Notes: a model not told the origin generated them from the letters alone. Shown: positions 35,315 through 47,623, numbered from the stretch's first letter. The stretch is DNA of 64,000 nucleotides from Melampsora larici-populina 98AG31 (GCF_000204055.1 NW_006768819.1:476120-540119), one strand, 5' to 3'. Numbers and translations are program-made.

Positions 35315-36538
35315 TCGAGAAGAAGAGGCAGAGATATTATTAGAAAAACTATTCTGCACGTAAGCACTTCCAAAGAACCAAGTTTTGAGGACATCAAAGT
35401 CCTTATGATCCCAGTCTGCAAAACAAATGTAACGCCTATCTGCCACTTGACTCCTAAAAGCTGCATCATAGTCCGCAATATTCTTCCAATTCGCTCTGAT
35501 ACCTCCAGACCAGAACTGAGATTTAATATATTTCGAATAATCAGAAATATATTTTGAACAATCCGGGAAAGCCATCTTGATAGCTTTCTTGAGAATTCTA
35601 AAATAGTATTCCCATTCGGCCAGGTCGTCAATCTCTTGAGTATAATATTTTGAAACTTCCAAACCTTTCTCTTTTCCTGAAGCTGCATAAGTTGTATCTC
35701 CTTTCTTTTTGTTAAGCAGCTCTCCTTTGATTCGTCGTAAGTCAATAAAATGGCCTTGTAAAAGTTCTTTAGATAAGACTTCCGCAAAATGAGCAGGTTT
35801 GCCGTTTTGATTAAAACCTTTGACAGCTGCTGCAATACTGGACTCATAACCTTTAACATCCGCTGCAAACAAACAAGCTCCTGGAGTAAACTCCACATTA
35901 TCCTCGGCCGTAACCACTTTCTTCGTGATAAACGCAAATTTCTTGTTGTCTTTCTCAGACTTTGTTGTTGAATCTGAAGATTTAGAAGATGAACTTTTGT
36001 CTTTATTATGACGTTCTCTCTTCTTTCCTTTTGATTGTCGATTGTCGAGCAACATATTGATTCGATTTTGAGCATCGACATTTGCTCTTGATAGCGAAGC
36101 CACTCTTTCCTCCATTGAGATTTCTCCCGTTTGAACACCTGGAGATATTTCTCCTTCTCCTCCTTGTCTTCTGTTTGAAGGACCCGCTTCAGGAGAACCT
36201 CGGACTGATAGATCTGGTGGATATTCTGGACTAAGAGGGGGAGCGAAGATGTATAATCGGTCATTATCTGACCTTGGCGTGGAAGTCGGTCTAGCCCCTT
36301 CATTCTTAAAAACTGGTCTCTTGGCGGCTCCATCTTTCCTGACCAAATCGTAAGAGAATTCTGACCAGTGCCTATACCAATTCCTTGATGTATAAGGAAC
36401 GATCTTTGCAAACTGGCTTCTGAGTGACACCATTGAAGTGTTGTCTGAACCACCGGACGAGAGATATTTCTCTCTAAGTTCATCCAACTTGACAGTGACC
36501 AAAGCCGCTTCAGCATATAGGCCGCCATCACTTGACAT
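35315..36538 (-). CDS. Gag-like protein of the Ngaro-like element
   Basis: Starts at MSSDGGLYAEAALVTVKLDE and runs 408 codons to a donor GTAAGT at 35314. Contains a basic, Ser/Lys-rich disordered middle (KGKKRERHNKDKSSSSKSS) and a conserved-looking FPDCSKYISDYSKYIKSQFW segment. A 58-bp intron (35314-35257, ends CACAG) would join it in frame to the RT exon, putting the zinc-finger-like motif in a gag-pol fusion. If unspliced it reads through 39 further codons. No other domain was recognised. Confidence 0.75.
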
Positions 36539-36608
36539 ATCCTTTTTCGAATTCTTTTATCCAACGGTAAACAAGAACGAAAAGCTTTCTAAAGTGTCTC
36601 TACCTGTT

Positions 36609-36869
36609 CTTTGAAAAAAATTTAAATTTGTAATGAATACCTTATCGAGAAAGACTAGAATTAATGAGAATGGAAATCTAGACGGAATAAGGTAAACGAG
36701 ATAAAGGAAAAAGGATGTGAATTATCGAGAGAATCGCGATGATGTCATTTTACCAAGTGGTAAAATAGATATCAAAAACCCGATCCGATAACACAAAACT
36801 TTTACTCGATCATCGATGTACCTATATTCCCGATATTCCAATCTGTAAATAACGAGTTACCTACTACTA
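36609..36869 (-). repeat. Split direct repeat A1 (5' end of Ngaro-like element)
   Basis: 261 bp matching 24545-24798. Gag starts about 70 bp inside it. Confidence 0.92.
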
Positions 36870-38061
36870 TTCTTCATCAAAAGCACAGACGAATTTATGT
36901 ACCTTTGATGATTGCTTTTGAGACTCAGTCTGGTCAAAATGACAACGTGATGAATATCAATCTCAGTCAACTGTCATGAAGTACTTATCCAGATCACAAC
37001 TGAACTCCTTTACAGACCGGTGGCGGTAATGAAATATGACTTACTTATAAACAGCTCATATCCCACAGACGTATTTAAGAATAAAAGGCAAAACCTTGTG
37101 AGACCGCATGGCGTTCTCCAAATATCTTGATCAGGCGTTCAAAAATGAAGTATCTCGTTAAAACTAGTCTTTCAACTATCATCCCTTTCACGCATTGCAA
37201 GACATATATGAAGATGACACTACCAATTCCTCAGCAACAATCCAAGAAGTACAATGAGTGGATTGCAGGGCGGGATGCGAGTTTTCTTCAGGAAAGTGAC
37301 GGGAACAAAGTTACAGAACAATGTTCATGATGAGGAAAGAGAGGTGAATTCCCCCTCGATTTTCGATCTGAGATATCGTTTTATGACCGTTTGAGCAAGA
37401 AAACTGACCTTCAAATCTCTTGAACTGCATTGACATTCAGCGTAATCGGTTTGAAGGAGCATAGAATAATGAGCAATGAGAGGTCTAAGTCACTCAAGAT
37501 TGATGGTTTACAATAACGTCAATCAACAATCATCTTTAGATACGTAGCGTAGTGGATTCGATATCCAAGATTATACTACCAGTAGTGACTATATATGTCT
37601 CTCGGCATGCTTCTTCCGCCAAAATAGAAGCTCGATGTCAGGGCACCAAGGAATGTTATATTAGAGCATGGAAAGAAATACCATCATGATCACTACATCA
37701 GTCGGCAAGACGAGCTTGTGGTTCGGGAGACCTTATAGAATGAACATGTTTTTTGAAACCAATTAGAAAGCACTCCACACACTTTGTGGGCTAATGCTGC
37801 TTTTCGAAATTGCGTATCCGCCTCAGCATATCATAAATGTAGCCTGGTAAGTGTTTGGAAGCATCATCAGCTCAAAAATGTAAGGTTTGCATTATGATAA
37901 CAAGGAAAAGATGCATTTGAAAAGACACCGTATACTTATTTTCATTAATCAAAAGTCCTTCCAACATTAAAGGCATTCTTAGAGAGCGTCGGTGGCCAGT
38001 TGTACTGATCCTTGCTACTTTCTTCAGCAATCAGCATGATTCGTGAAGCTGATCTCGCGAA
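36870..38061. other. Intergenic, no supported gene
   Basis: Only short frames without domains (longest 67 codons). This is the upstream region of the gene at 38282. Confidence 0.5.
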
Positions 38062-38070
38062 TATAAAAGG
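38062..38070 (+). promoter_or_regulatory. TATA box (TATAAAAGG)
   Basis: TATAAAAGGCATGAGC lies 220 bp before the start codon at 38282, with a pyrimidine-rich, AUG-free leader between. Confidence 0.5.
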
Positions 38071-38281
38071 CATGAGCTTTTTCAGGAATCATTGCTTCTC
38101 ATCAATCCAACTTCCACTTCTTACAACAGACTTGAAGTATTGGATTATTCTCTAAAGATCGCATCCATCAGCAAATTTTAAAAGACACTTATTCTCTTCA
38201 AACCAACGCATACATCACCACTTCATACGCTCCAATTCACTTCATTCTTGTCTCCAAAGCCACTGCTTATCAGCCTCTAAG

Positions 38282-39165
38282 ATGTCGTCTTTGGATTCTC
38301 ACGATAGCCTTGCCCTCGGTTCTGACAATGCTCCCGAAGCAATTCCTACTTCCAGCTTTGAAGACATGAAAATTACGACTAACTCTGCCGACTCTGACTC
38401 TTCTGGATCAAACGAAACGTAAGTATCATTTCTTTTTCAAGATCTCTTTCATTCTTTGTTTAGTGTTGGATCTCAACTGAAAATTGGTGTGATCAATCTT
38501 TTAACTCTGTAGTTCTGAGGTCTCGAATCCACCCGCTGGACGATACAAGGTATACTACCGACAAGGCCCTCGTGATTCTTTACTCGTAAACTCTCCAAAG
38601 AGCGACACACTTTGCAACATTCCCGAAAACTACGAAGTTAAATTTCCGAAAAGTTCTTCATCAATCCTATCTACTCAATCGATTCCTAAAACCCGCAAAC
38701 GCAAAAAACTTCCCGCTGGTCGTGGAACTCCAACCCAAATCTCTTGTGATGTGACCGGAACTCTTTCTCAATCTTTAACGGGCTATGACCCAGTTGATTC
38801 TCCTTTGAACAGATTAGCCATCGAACGAGCCATACTTTTTGTAGGTCAAATGATATCTCTTTCCGACGAAGACTCACTTATTCCTTCCATCAAGATCAGA
38901 ATGCAAGAAGATATTGCTAGGATCTTAGAAGTTCCTCAACAAGTTTTTAACCATCATGATTTGTTACGTTCTATAATTGATGTTTTTAGATATTGGGTTC
39001 AAGAGATGATCAAACGTGATCGATCGGTCGAAGTTGAAAGGTAAGCACATTCTTATTTACAATCTTCATTTCTGATCGATTGATTGTTTCTCTGACATTT
39101 TGTTTTGTTTTTTTAGTTTGTTGAATTTGATCCAGGCTTACAAATCTGAATACGAATTATCTTGA
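38282..39165 (+). CDS. Hypothetical intracellular protein, three exons
   Basis: Exons 38282-38418, 38513-39040 and 39117-39165 (introns 94 and 76 bp, GTAAGT/GTAAGC donors, TGTAG/TTTAG acceptors) give 237 residues. It starts MSSLDSHDSLALGSDNAPEA, with an acidic, Ser-rich N-terminus and no signal peptide. A basic patch follows (TRKRKKLPAGRGTP, possible nuclear signal). The C-terminal half looks helical (NRLAIERAILFVGQMI, VFRYWVQEMIKRDRS). A TATA box upstream and clean splicing support a real gene. I do not recognise a family; a nuclear role is only suggested by the basic patch. Confidence 0.7.
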
Positions 39166-41020
39166 ACAACGTCCTCATCTTGAATATCTTTTCTCCAATC
39201 ATCATTCCCTTCATACTATGTACATACATATCCAATGTTCCGAAACAAACCCACTTTAAAATTTTCTTGTTGACTAGCCCGATCAGCGGCGGGCGCCGCA
39301 TGATTGCATCCTGCTTGCTCCATTTTGCCAATTGACACCGCTTTCTTGTGAGCATTTATTTGATCCACCACTCAACCTAGGACCTTCCCATTTATAATAT
39401 GTATAAAACCCTTTTTATTACCAAACCAAAAAGAAACTCTGCATAGTCAAAATCCAAAAACTTGAAATACTCTTCCAAACTTCACAAAAGAAACACCCAA
39501 TGATCATACATAGAAATCAAAATGATATTTTTGAATTATCTCCAACACTCATGAGGTCTTTTTCTTGAAACAGCACAAACCTCATCTCCACTACTCACTG
39601 ATCCCCATCCATCCCCAACTCTTTTCTCATGATTTCATAATCCTCAAGTTTTTCTTGATCAAAACAAACTTCACAAAAGTTAATAATCATATTTCATTTC
39701 CTTTCACCTTGATTATTTGAACTACTTTCTGTAGAGACAAAATTTGATAGCATTAAACAATCTTTTCCAACAGAGTTCACAAACCTTTATATCTTACTTT
39801 ATTGTATGAATTCAACTATTTTCAACATCAAACTTCAATTGACAACCTCCATCTAAATGTATAGAAGTAATTCCCATCCTGTTTAAAATAGGGCACTTTA
39901 AAATTAAATTAGATAATTCTTGACTTATTTCAAGACATGATTTTTGATTTTTGATATTCTTTATGAATCAATAGATCCTTCTAAACAGCAATCAAATTTC
40001 TTAATAAATGTGTCAAAAATTGATTCACAAATCTCATTTGGACCAATTTCTTCAATTATTTTATTCATTCTCTATGAGACTTCTAGAGATGAAGTTTTCA
40101 TTCTTACTCTAATTTCATCAAATTATTCAACCTAAGCCAAAAAAAATAATCAAAATCAGTACAATTTGAGTTTGATCAATGTAAGAAAGAATGTAAGAAA
40201 GAATGACTTACAACAGCATCATTTCATTGATTAAAAACACTTGTCATCCTTTCACAACTAACAAAAAACTTGACTGATTTGATTCAAAACTGCAACTTGA
40301 CCAATCCCAATATTACTTTCATTTGCTCTACCTTGTTGTGATTACTGAATATCAGATTTATCCAATTGATCCATATTGTGGTTCAGGTGCATTCAAAACT
40401 CCCAAAAATTTAAATTAACAATCTGGCATTAATTTTGACTTGGTTGAAATACTCTTTCTTTGACAGATATATTAAATTCAATTGATTTAGACATTGTATA
40501 TGCTAAAATTGGCTTAATTTCTAATGAGTGTGGTATATCCTGCTTCACTTTCTTCTCAATCATTTCAATTAAGAAACTTGAAAATGCAGTCTAATAGAAA
40601 AAAAACAAAATTCCTGAATTCAGTTCTCTTTTTCTTGTTGTGTATTTGCGTTGATGGACTTACCATTGCATCTAAATGATTGTATCCATTCATATTCATT
40701 AGGTTTTGGGTATCTTTTTGTACAAAAGTTTCATGTTCTCTAGTCAATGAAGTATCTGATCAAAATACCATTCAGGCTTTCCAAAACAACCAAACCAGTA
40801 TATACTTTAAGTGAATAAAAGATTATGCCAATTTGCAAGGTTGATATTTACCTTGCCTAATTGATTGGTAGACCTTTGAATATCAAGATGATACCTAAAC
40901 CTAAGTTCCATAGGTTTCACAATAGCTTTGATTGCAATTGAAATAGGAACTGGAAACTAAAAATTGCTTTGAAAATTCATTCACTGATTGTACTACTTAA
41001 GAGATACAAAACTCGCTAGT
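39166..41020. other. AT-rich intergenic DNA
   Basis: No gene recognised. The right end may include further decayed kinase sequence, since just beyond the kinase frame the minus strand reads stop-TSEFCIS-stop, matching the kinase family. Confidence 0.45.
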
Positions 41021-42455
41021 TCATTTCTTAACATATTCTTTTTCACTTTCATTCTTTCTATGTTTTTGAAACTCTTCAACTACATAGAGTTTATCAGTTT
41101 GTCTATCCCATTTATGTGCTAATCTAATGACAGCAGTTGCACCTTTCCCAATTGCTGCTTTTCCACATACTGCATAATTCTTTAATAATGTACTGGTACC
41201 GACTTGTATTTCAGATTTACCATCTTCTGATCGCGCTCCTTTTGATGAAGATGATGGTTTTTGTCCCAACTTTCCTCCTACCATTTCTCTTGATTCCGAT
41301 GATGATGATAGAGCGACTACTTTTTCTTCAGGACTTGTTGGTTTGTCATTCGGTGTAACTCTAACACTTGCATTTAAAAGTTTACTTGCAAGTCCTTCAG
41401 TCGTCGTCACCTTTTTACTCAATTGTTCATTTCATTCATCACTTTACTATAATTTTGAGTTCCATTTGATTTATTACCAATAGTAGATCCAGCAGCAGGA
41501 TGATTTGATGCTTGACGTGAAAGGAATCACATCATACTATTTCCTGTTTCACCTCCATGATTTGATCCACCTTGAACTGATCGTTTATCACTTGTCTTAT
41601 GTTCTAAGATGGTCGATTCCGTAGTATTACTATCTCCCCTTTCATTTCCACTATTAACTCCTTCTACACTTTTACTATGTCCTCCAATCCTTCCTTGACT
41701 TTCTACTTTCAAATCTCCACTATGTGCTCGTTTTTCAAATAATTTTCCAAATATGCTTTTACGTTCAGGTTGAACTTGAGATTTCCTATTGTTTTTTTAA
41801 CATTATCAGAAGAAAAAAGCAAGATCAGCGGTTTGAAATAGGTAAGAACCGAAATGGTAAAGAAGTGACTCAAAACGATTTGTACTTCAGCAGGTTTAGT
41901 GGCACATCTGATTTAGAAGTTGGAGCTAATTTAGGTGCATATGAACCTAGATCAGAAGGCAATTTTGGGCTTGAACCACAAGTAGAAGGTGCAAAGGTAG
42001 TATGTAAATCTGGAGTTGGAGTTGGATTGTTAGGAGTGATGATTGATTGAAGGATAGGTTTATTGTTGGGATTGATGATAACTTTAGATTCATTGAGAGT
42101 ATGAATTGAATTTGGATCTGAAATTGATAGATGATGATAAATCTGTTCAGATTCAAGTTGATTTGGTTGTTAAGTAGTGATCATGTGTTTAGCAGTAGAG
42201 TCATCATGACTGGAGTGAGAGTATCTTGTTGATTGTTACTGGCAAGAGTATCTTGATGATTGCTATTGGCAAGAGTATCTTGTTCATTTTCATTGGCCAG
42301 AGTAGCTTGTCGATTGTTATTGGTGAGAGTATCTTGTTGTTGATTGTTATTATCTTCTTTAAGATTAGCTTATTGATTGTGATTATCTTGTTGATTGAGA
42401 TTGGTTTGATGAAGATGGGTAGATATATCCAAATCGAGTTTCATTGAAGCTTGAC
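41021..42455 (-). pseudogene. SAT4/HRK-type Ser/Thr protein kinase, decayed fragment
   Basis: The 3' part reads YAVCGKAAIGKGATAVIRL followed by AHKWDRQTDKLYVVEEF and RKNESEKEYVKK, closely resembling the start of the kinase domain of fungal SAT4/HAL4/HRK kinases that regulate plasma-membrane transporters. The lysine of the usual AVKEF motif is Glu here (VVEEF), and a stop follows EYVKK, after which TSEFCIS of the family still shows. Upstream are pieces of a low-complexity N-terminus in several frames (SIFGKLFEKRAHSGD; a Pro/Asn-rich stretch) and a repeat rich in Asn/Gln. Stops break it at about 41430, 41860 and 42375. The domain beyond the glycine loop is missing. Not functional. Confidence 0.72.
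42226..42380. repeat. Degenerate ~27-33-bp tandem repeat in the kinase pseudogene
   Basis: Units resemble GGCAAGAGTATCTTGTTGATT on the plus strand and encode QDTLANSN-like repeats on the minus strand; about five units. Confidence 0.75.
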
Positions 42456-42619
42456 AAGGAGTAAGAGAAGGAGAATGCAAAGAGAGTTGATTAAGATGAG
42501 AATGAAGTCAATGGTGGTGAAGAATTAATTTGATGAGGGGAGCGAGGAATGGATTTGGGGTGAGGCGCGTGGAAATCAGGTTAAATCTGGTGAACGTGTA
42601 AACCTGGAAATTGGTAACA

Positions 42620-43002
42620 CACTGCCAGCATTAAATAGGTTCCCTGGTCGGAACGTGACCTAGGCTGGGAATATCATTGAGAGAAGAATGGAGAATCAAA
42701 TCATCTTGCACTGCACATCTGAGCCATAAAGCATACACTACATGTGTGCAAACATCTGAGTAAATCCTTAGCTATCAGCTACATACAGGTCGGCTCAGTT
42801 ATCTGCTCATCTAGATAAGAAAATCATGTGTAATACATGCTGTAACTTTGTTCAGATTGAGACACACATTTCAAAATATTGACTACATATATCACAACGG
42901 CTACTCAGGAAATATTCATGGAACTGTGTAACAGTAGCAGAATGGGAATCTGATCACTAGGACCCGTATTCCCATCTGGGAACCTCTTTAATGCTGGCAG
43001 TG
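42620..43002. mobile_element. Short TIR element (MITE candidate)
   Basis: Inverted ends CACTGCCAGCATTAAA, then AGGTTCCC after one variable base, on both sides. No clear target duplication. Flanked by a weak direct repeat (AAATCAGGTT...GAAC...ACC at about 42575-42605 and 43019-43050). Confidence 0.5.
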
Positions 43003-43427
43003 ACAGGGATTGGGAGTTAAATCAGGTTTTGCCGGCGAACACGGTTTACCTTTAACTTGAATGATGATGCTTACAATATTGATTACGCTTATATTTGACG
43101 AATATAATTGCCAAGCTTACCAGATAACATTGTACTCGTTAAGCTTATCAAACGTATCCAGGGAAAGACATTGGGAGAAAGGGCTTCCAAGTATCCCACT
43201 GAGCTTCAGTATTCCGTTAAGATCAATAAAGTATTCAAAGTGAGCTACAATAAGCTACAATAGGTTATCTTGTTTCTGATATTTGTTCAGCTTACAATTT
43301 GTATGAGAGGTCCATTTGTCCTTAATAGATGAGCAGATAAAGAAAAACCCCTGAAAAGAGGAAGGGCTTGATAGGTCTTTAAATCTTTGAAACATAGTCA
43401 AGTTGGCTCCTGAGCATAGTAAGCTAT
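43003..43427. other. Intergenic
   Basis: No gene recognised; short duplicated AGCTACAATA words only. Confidence 0.4.
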
Positions 43428-43634
43428 ATGTACATGATGATTTGTTTAGTCACTCTATACGTCCTTTTGATATCTTCTGTGGGATTGAGCTGCCTGATTC
43501 ATCAGTGCCAGTGGTCAACTCCGAGGGGCATGTTGTTGGAGGTAATGGAAACCTTGGTGATGTCTAAACCTATCAAAATTTGTACATGTCATTCAAAGTT
43601 GCACATCGTTGGTGTCTGTCACGCTGGAGTCTGA
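43428..43634 (+). CDS. Candidate small Cys-rich secreted peptide (68 aa)
   Basis: Single open frame starting at an ATG, MYMMICLVTLYVLLISSVGL, which looks like a signal peptide. A short mature part has CLIHQC, then CTCH and VCH, that is five cysteines after the hydrophobic segment. The size and pattern match fungal small secreted proteins in general, but there is no homologue I can name and no promoter evidence. It could be chance, or one exon of a longer gene (a GTAATG occurs inside). Confidence 0.35.
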   Translation: MYMMICLVTLYVLLISSVGLSCLIHQCQWSTPRGMLLEVMETLVMSKPIKICTCHSKLHIVGVCHAGV

Positions 43635-43673
43635 GATGTTTTTAAATGACTTTGGAAAAAAGAATCATCCTAT

Positions 43674-43785
43674 CCAAGGAGTTAAGATATATGTATGTAT
43701 GTACAAGCCGATTGGAGACGCTTAAAGTCGTGCCATCCAAGGAGTTAAGATATACAAGCCAATTGGAGACGCTTGAAGTGATTGG
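43674..43785. repeat. Short tandem duplication
   Basis: CCAAGGAGTTAAGATAT followed by CAAGCC(G/A)ATTGGAGACGCTT occurs twice, about 60 bp apart; the first copy has an extra ATGTATGT stretch. Confidence 0.8.
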
Positions 43786-44861
43786 AGTTCTTTAGGCTAA
43801 TCCAATTTGACTTTGTTTTCTACATCACACATTGTTTGATCAAGTGCCTCCAAACCTAGTAAGGAAAATTTCTTTGGAATGTGTGTTGTGGTCGTCAAGA
43901 AAACATCCGGAGTCCGAGACATCACCCCTAATTCCAATCAATGATGATGTTTGCAACATCACAGCCAGGGAATGAAGACTATTCCCGAAAGATGAATGAA
44001 TTGGTTTTTCAGTTTTTCAAACCATCTTTGGAGATATGTTTTCAACTCAACAAACAGAGTCCATACAAACCAAAGAATGCATTAGCTAGTTAGTCCAAAG
44101 ACCAAATCGTATGTATTAATGATTAATATTCCCCTGTGAGGCCCAATGAAAGTCAATGGATTCATAATTATTTTCCAGAAAGATTCTTCCCAATCTGATT
44201 TGAAACTGATTTTCTTACATAGTCACTTTGATCCCTCGCTCTGTGATGGATTAGATTAGATTACAGTTTACATCACTATCAGATGATGCAGTAAAACCAT
44301 GTCCAAGATTGGTGTACATATGTATTCTTAAAAGAAATCAAGCACGGGCGCATCGGCAGGAGTTGGCGGGAGGAGAAGAAGAGTTGTTGATGATTACAAA
44401 GTAGAATCTGATTGGATTGGATCCGACCGATGAATTCTTTAACAAGTCATGATCAAGTTCGGAAGTTTAGATCAGAAAAAGATTTTATATTTTTCATTTT
44501 GGATCATCAATTTCACAGTCTAGATAACAACATACAAAGCTTCATATGGAATGATCAGTTGAGTTGATGAATGGCTCAGCATTTCTTTTTACATTAGTTT
44601 ATAACGAAATCAGTAAAATTAAATTTTATCAAAGGGTCCAGATCGAAATCAAATATTCATAAACTTGTACAAATTCGAATACAAGCCAATTTCTTGGTAC
44701 ATCCAATTCCAGCCCATTCATCCTCTTCAATTCTGGATTATCTAATTGGTTTCATTCATTTCTTTTCTGATCATCTTCTTTATCTTACATACTATATCTC
44801 TTCATCTTCAAATCAAATCGAATCTACTGACATTCTTCTTATCATCTCCTCAAAGAACAAA
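43786..44861. other. Intergenic and leader of the VTT-domain gene
   Basis: No separate gene recognised. The VTT frame stays open upstream to 44694 without an ATG. Confidence 0.5.
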
Positions 44862-46285
44862 ATGACACTAAGCTCTATATCACCATTTGATCATCATTCA
44901 AGTGAAGAAGAAACTACATTCTCAGCTCATCATCATCACAACCCTTATCTTCATCAAGATTATCGTCATCTTCATCTTCATCAGCACCATCAAATGAGAC
45001 CTAACATGACCATTGAAGTGATTGATTCGAGCACAGAATCTTCGAGTTTATTACATTCACCTAGTTCATCTTCCATCTCATTCTCAAATTCAACTCAATC
45101 TGCCACTCCTCCATTAACACCCATAGAATCTCAACATCATCAAATCACTTTACCTGAGATCGTTCATCATTCAATCGATCATTCTCCTACTTCATCTTGG
45201 TTTCAACCTCAACCGATTCTATCTAAACATTATCATCTGTCTTCAAAATCTCCCATCTTACCTTTACACATTCATCAAACTATTCATCATCAAGCAACTC
45301 CTTCAAAACAAGAAGATCTATCACAATCCGAATCGAAACTAAAATCATCTACAGTCATCAAATCAAACCCAAACCCAAACCCAACACTCTCATCATCCAT
45401 CTTGATCTCAAGAGTCTTGATCTTAATCGGTCTATCAGTTTCTTCATTCTTAGTGATTGCTTATCTGGTGACGACTATCCCAGGACTTCAACTACCTACT
45501 TCCTTATCACAAGTATCAAATCAAATCCATGATCTAAGACAATACTCTCAATCATCCCCATCCCAAGCCTTACATTTATTGATCATCATCAGTTTGATTT
45601 TGATATGGAAACAAACCTTTTCGATCCCAGGCACGGTGTTTTCAAACGTATTGATTGGCTCATTATACGGAACATTCTATTCAACACTCTTGACTTCCTT
45701 CTTAACTGCTGTAGGATCGACCTTTGCTTATTCTTTAGCTATGATTGCAAGACCTTTGATTTATAGATACTTTCCTAATGCTATTAAATCAGTTAAAAAC
45801 TCTTTGGATTGTTTTAAAACTCATTCTAATCAGTATGATCAATTTGAATTAATTAGTTATTTGTTGTTGGCTAGATTGATTCCTATCTTACCTTACTCGG
45901 CTTTGAATTTAACGTCCGGTGCCATAGGATTACCGGTCTTGCCTTTCTTTTTGACACTCTTCTTTGGTTCTTTACCTTATAATTTCTTAACTACTCAAGT
46001 TGAGTTTTCTTTTTGATCTCTCTCTTTACCATATCTTTGATACTCATCATTTTACCTCTTTTTCATCTTTTTTTTTTGGTTTCCTTTTGGGGGTTTTAGG
46101 TTGGACATCTTATTGGAATCGCTACACGAAATCATCATCAACATTTATCGATTTGGAATTCAGATTTGTTATTCAAATTGGTCTTTATTTCATTACTTTC
46201 TTGTCTTCCAATCTTATTTAAAAATCGTTTGAAATCTTTAATCTTAAAATTCAAACGATTTTCTCGTTCTTATCTTGGATTTTAA
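44862..46285 (+). CDS. VTT-domain membrane protein, TMEM41/TVP38 type
   Basis: Two exons, 44862-45998 and 46100-46285 (intron 101 bp, GTTGAG...TTTTAG), giving 440 residues. The first in-frame ATG is at 44862 (MTLSSISPFDHHSSEEE). A His/Ser-rich cytosolic N-terminus of about 220 residues precedes membrane segments. The VTT signature is KQTFSIPGTVFSNVLIGSLYG, then ARLIPILPYSALNLTSGAIG and FFGSLPYNFLTTQ, then after the splice VGHLIG and a final hydrophobic helix with basic tail (RFSRSYLGF). The family acts as lipid scramblases in ER/Golgi and in autophagy (TMEM41B) or Golgi traffic (Tvp38); which applies is not clear, although QTFSIPG favours TMEM41. The donor is weak, but splicing restores the family sequence. 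Confidence 0.88.
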
Positions 46286-46700
46286 TCTTCTTCTTTTTTC
46301 TTTGCTTTTTCTTTGTTTTGTTTTTCTGATTTCAGTTTTTCGTGTTTCTAGTTAATTTTTTTTTGATATCTTACTTTTAGTTGCTTGTTTTTTTTTTTCT
46401 TTTTCCTTTCCTTTCGTTTCGTTTTTTTTTTTTTCGTTTCGATTTTCTCATTTCTTTTTCCTTTTTTATCTTTATCATGCTTTTCTTATTTTTATTCCAA
46501 ACGACATGATTTTCATTAGTTAATATTCTCATCATGTATCCTCTTTTTTTTCAAATCCCAACTTTTCTTCTTCTTCTTCTTTTAAAGTTATGAACATTTT
46601 CATGTTTGATTCAATGATTCTTTTTGGTTGTTATTGTACATATTTTATACAAACCAAAGTTTAATGAACAGTTTTGATGAATGACGTAATGATGATTTTA
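46286..46700. other. Polypyrimidine-rich 3' flank
   Basis: Long T-rich tracts (runs of up to ten T with scattered C) on the transcript strand downstream of the VTT gene; probably 3' UTR and flank. No gene. Confidence 0.5.
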
Positions 46701-46839
46701 ATTAATTTTATATGAAGGAACTTGATTGTATATCTGTTTTACCTAAAAAAAAAGCTGGTTTTATTTGTGTTCATAGTCAGCCAGCTTGGTTTAGAAAACC
46801 AGTGGGATCTTTGATGGTTTTCCTGGACGGAGGATCATT

Positions 46840-47045
46840 TGGTGTATTCAAAGTACCAAGAACACGAGATAAGCCAGCGAAATGTATTTCATATCGAGAG
46901 ATGATCCGGGTGCCTTAATGGCTGTTTCTTTGATGATTTGTTCGGAAGGAAAACGGTTCTGAGGTATTCAAAGTATGTACCAAGAACACAAGATATCCAA
47001 GCGAAATGCAATTCATATATATCGAGATATGATTCGGGTGCCTTA
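46840..47045. repeat. Diverged tandem duplication, about 125-bp period
   Basis: GTATTCAAAGTA...CCAAGAACAC and GA.ATGATCCGGGTGCCTTA occur at 46843-46917 and again at 46967-47045. A related fragment lies on the opposite strand near 54010-54060, so it belongs to a dispersed repeat. Confidence 0.75.
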
Positions 47046-47623
47046 TGGACAAACTGCGAAAAACTGATTGATTCTAATTTCAACTTACGTAGGATCTCCA
47101 CTTCAAGACACATACCAAAATCACCTGACGAGTTTACCTACGGGAGGAATTTAGAAACTTATTGTTATCTGGACTACATAGTTGGACACAAGCTTGGTGA
47201 AGGGTTTCATCTGAGGTTGACTTGTTGGCCCAGTGTTATTCATCATTTAATTGAGTTACCATCCGATTCCAAAGCCTCAGGTTTTTTCTTTAAGTTTTTA
47301 TATTAGTTTTCTTTTTTGGTGTACTTACTACGAGGTGTTTGAAAGTTTATCTACTTTATTGTGACTTGAAATATTGATTTTCTTGGGGCTCTTTACTTTT
47401 GTTTCAATATAAAGGTTTTCTTAGAGGTGTTAGATTTTTGGGGTGGGATTGGTTCAGGATATAAAAAGATCATTTTTATATTTAAGACTGTGAGTTTGTT
47501 TTTCTTCGCTTCTTTGATTTTGTTTCTTGGTAGCTGTAAGAATAAACATAGAAAAAGATCACTGATTTCTTTCTTAACTCTGCTTTAGTAAATACAAGAA
47601 TAAAATAAAAATAAAGCTTAGGT

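Larger units (their letters stand above)
24155..36869 (-). mobile_element. Ngaro-like tyrosine-recombinase (DIRS-order) retrotransposon, nested insertions inside
   Basis: Read on the minus strand the order is A1 (36869-36609), gag, RT/RNase H, tyrosine recombinase, B1 (24894-24799), A2 (24798-24545), unique spacer, B2 (24250-24155). This is the split-direct-repeat layout of PAT/Ngaro elements. No methyltransferase domain lies between RNase H and recombinase, which favours Ngaro over DIRS/PAT. The A copies differ by a 7-bp indel and the B copies appear identical over 96 bp, so the insertion is fairly young. A 6975-bp element interrupts the recombinase gene. There is no target-site duplication, as expected of this order. 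Confidence 0.88.

Noticed and set aside
35311..36564. 417-codon open frame overlapping gag on the same strand
   Set aside because: Shadow frame rich in basic and repetitive residues. The gag frame joins the RT exon by an in-phase intron and has the better sequence character.
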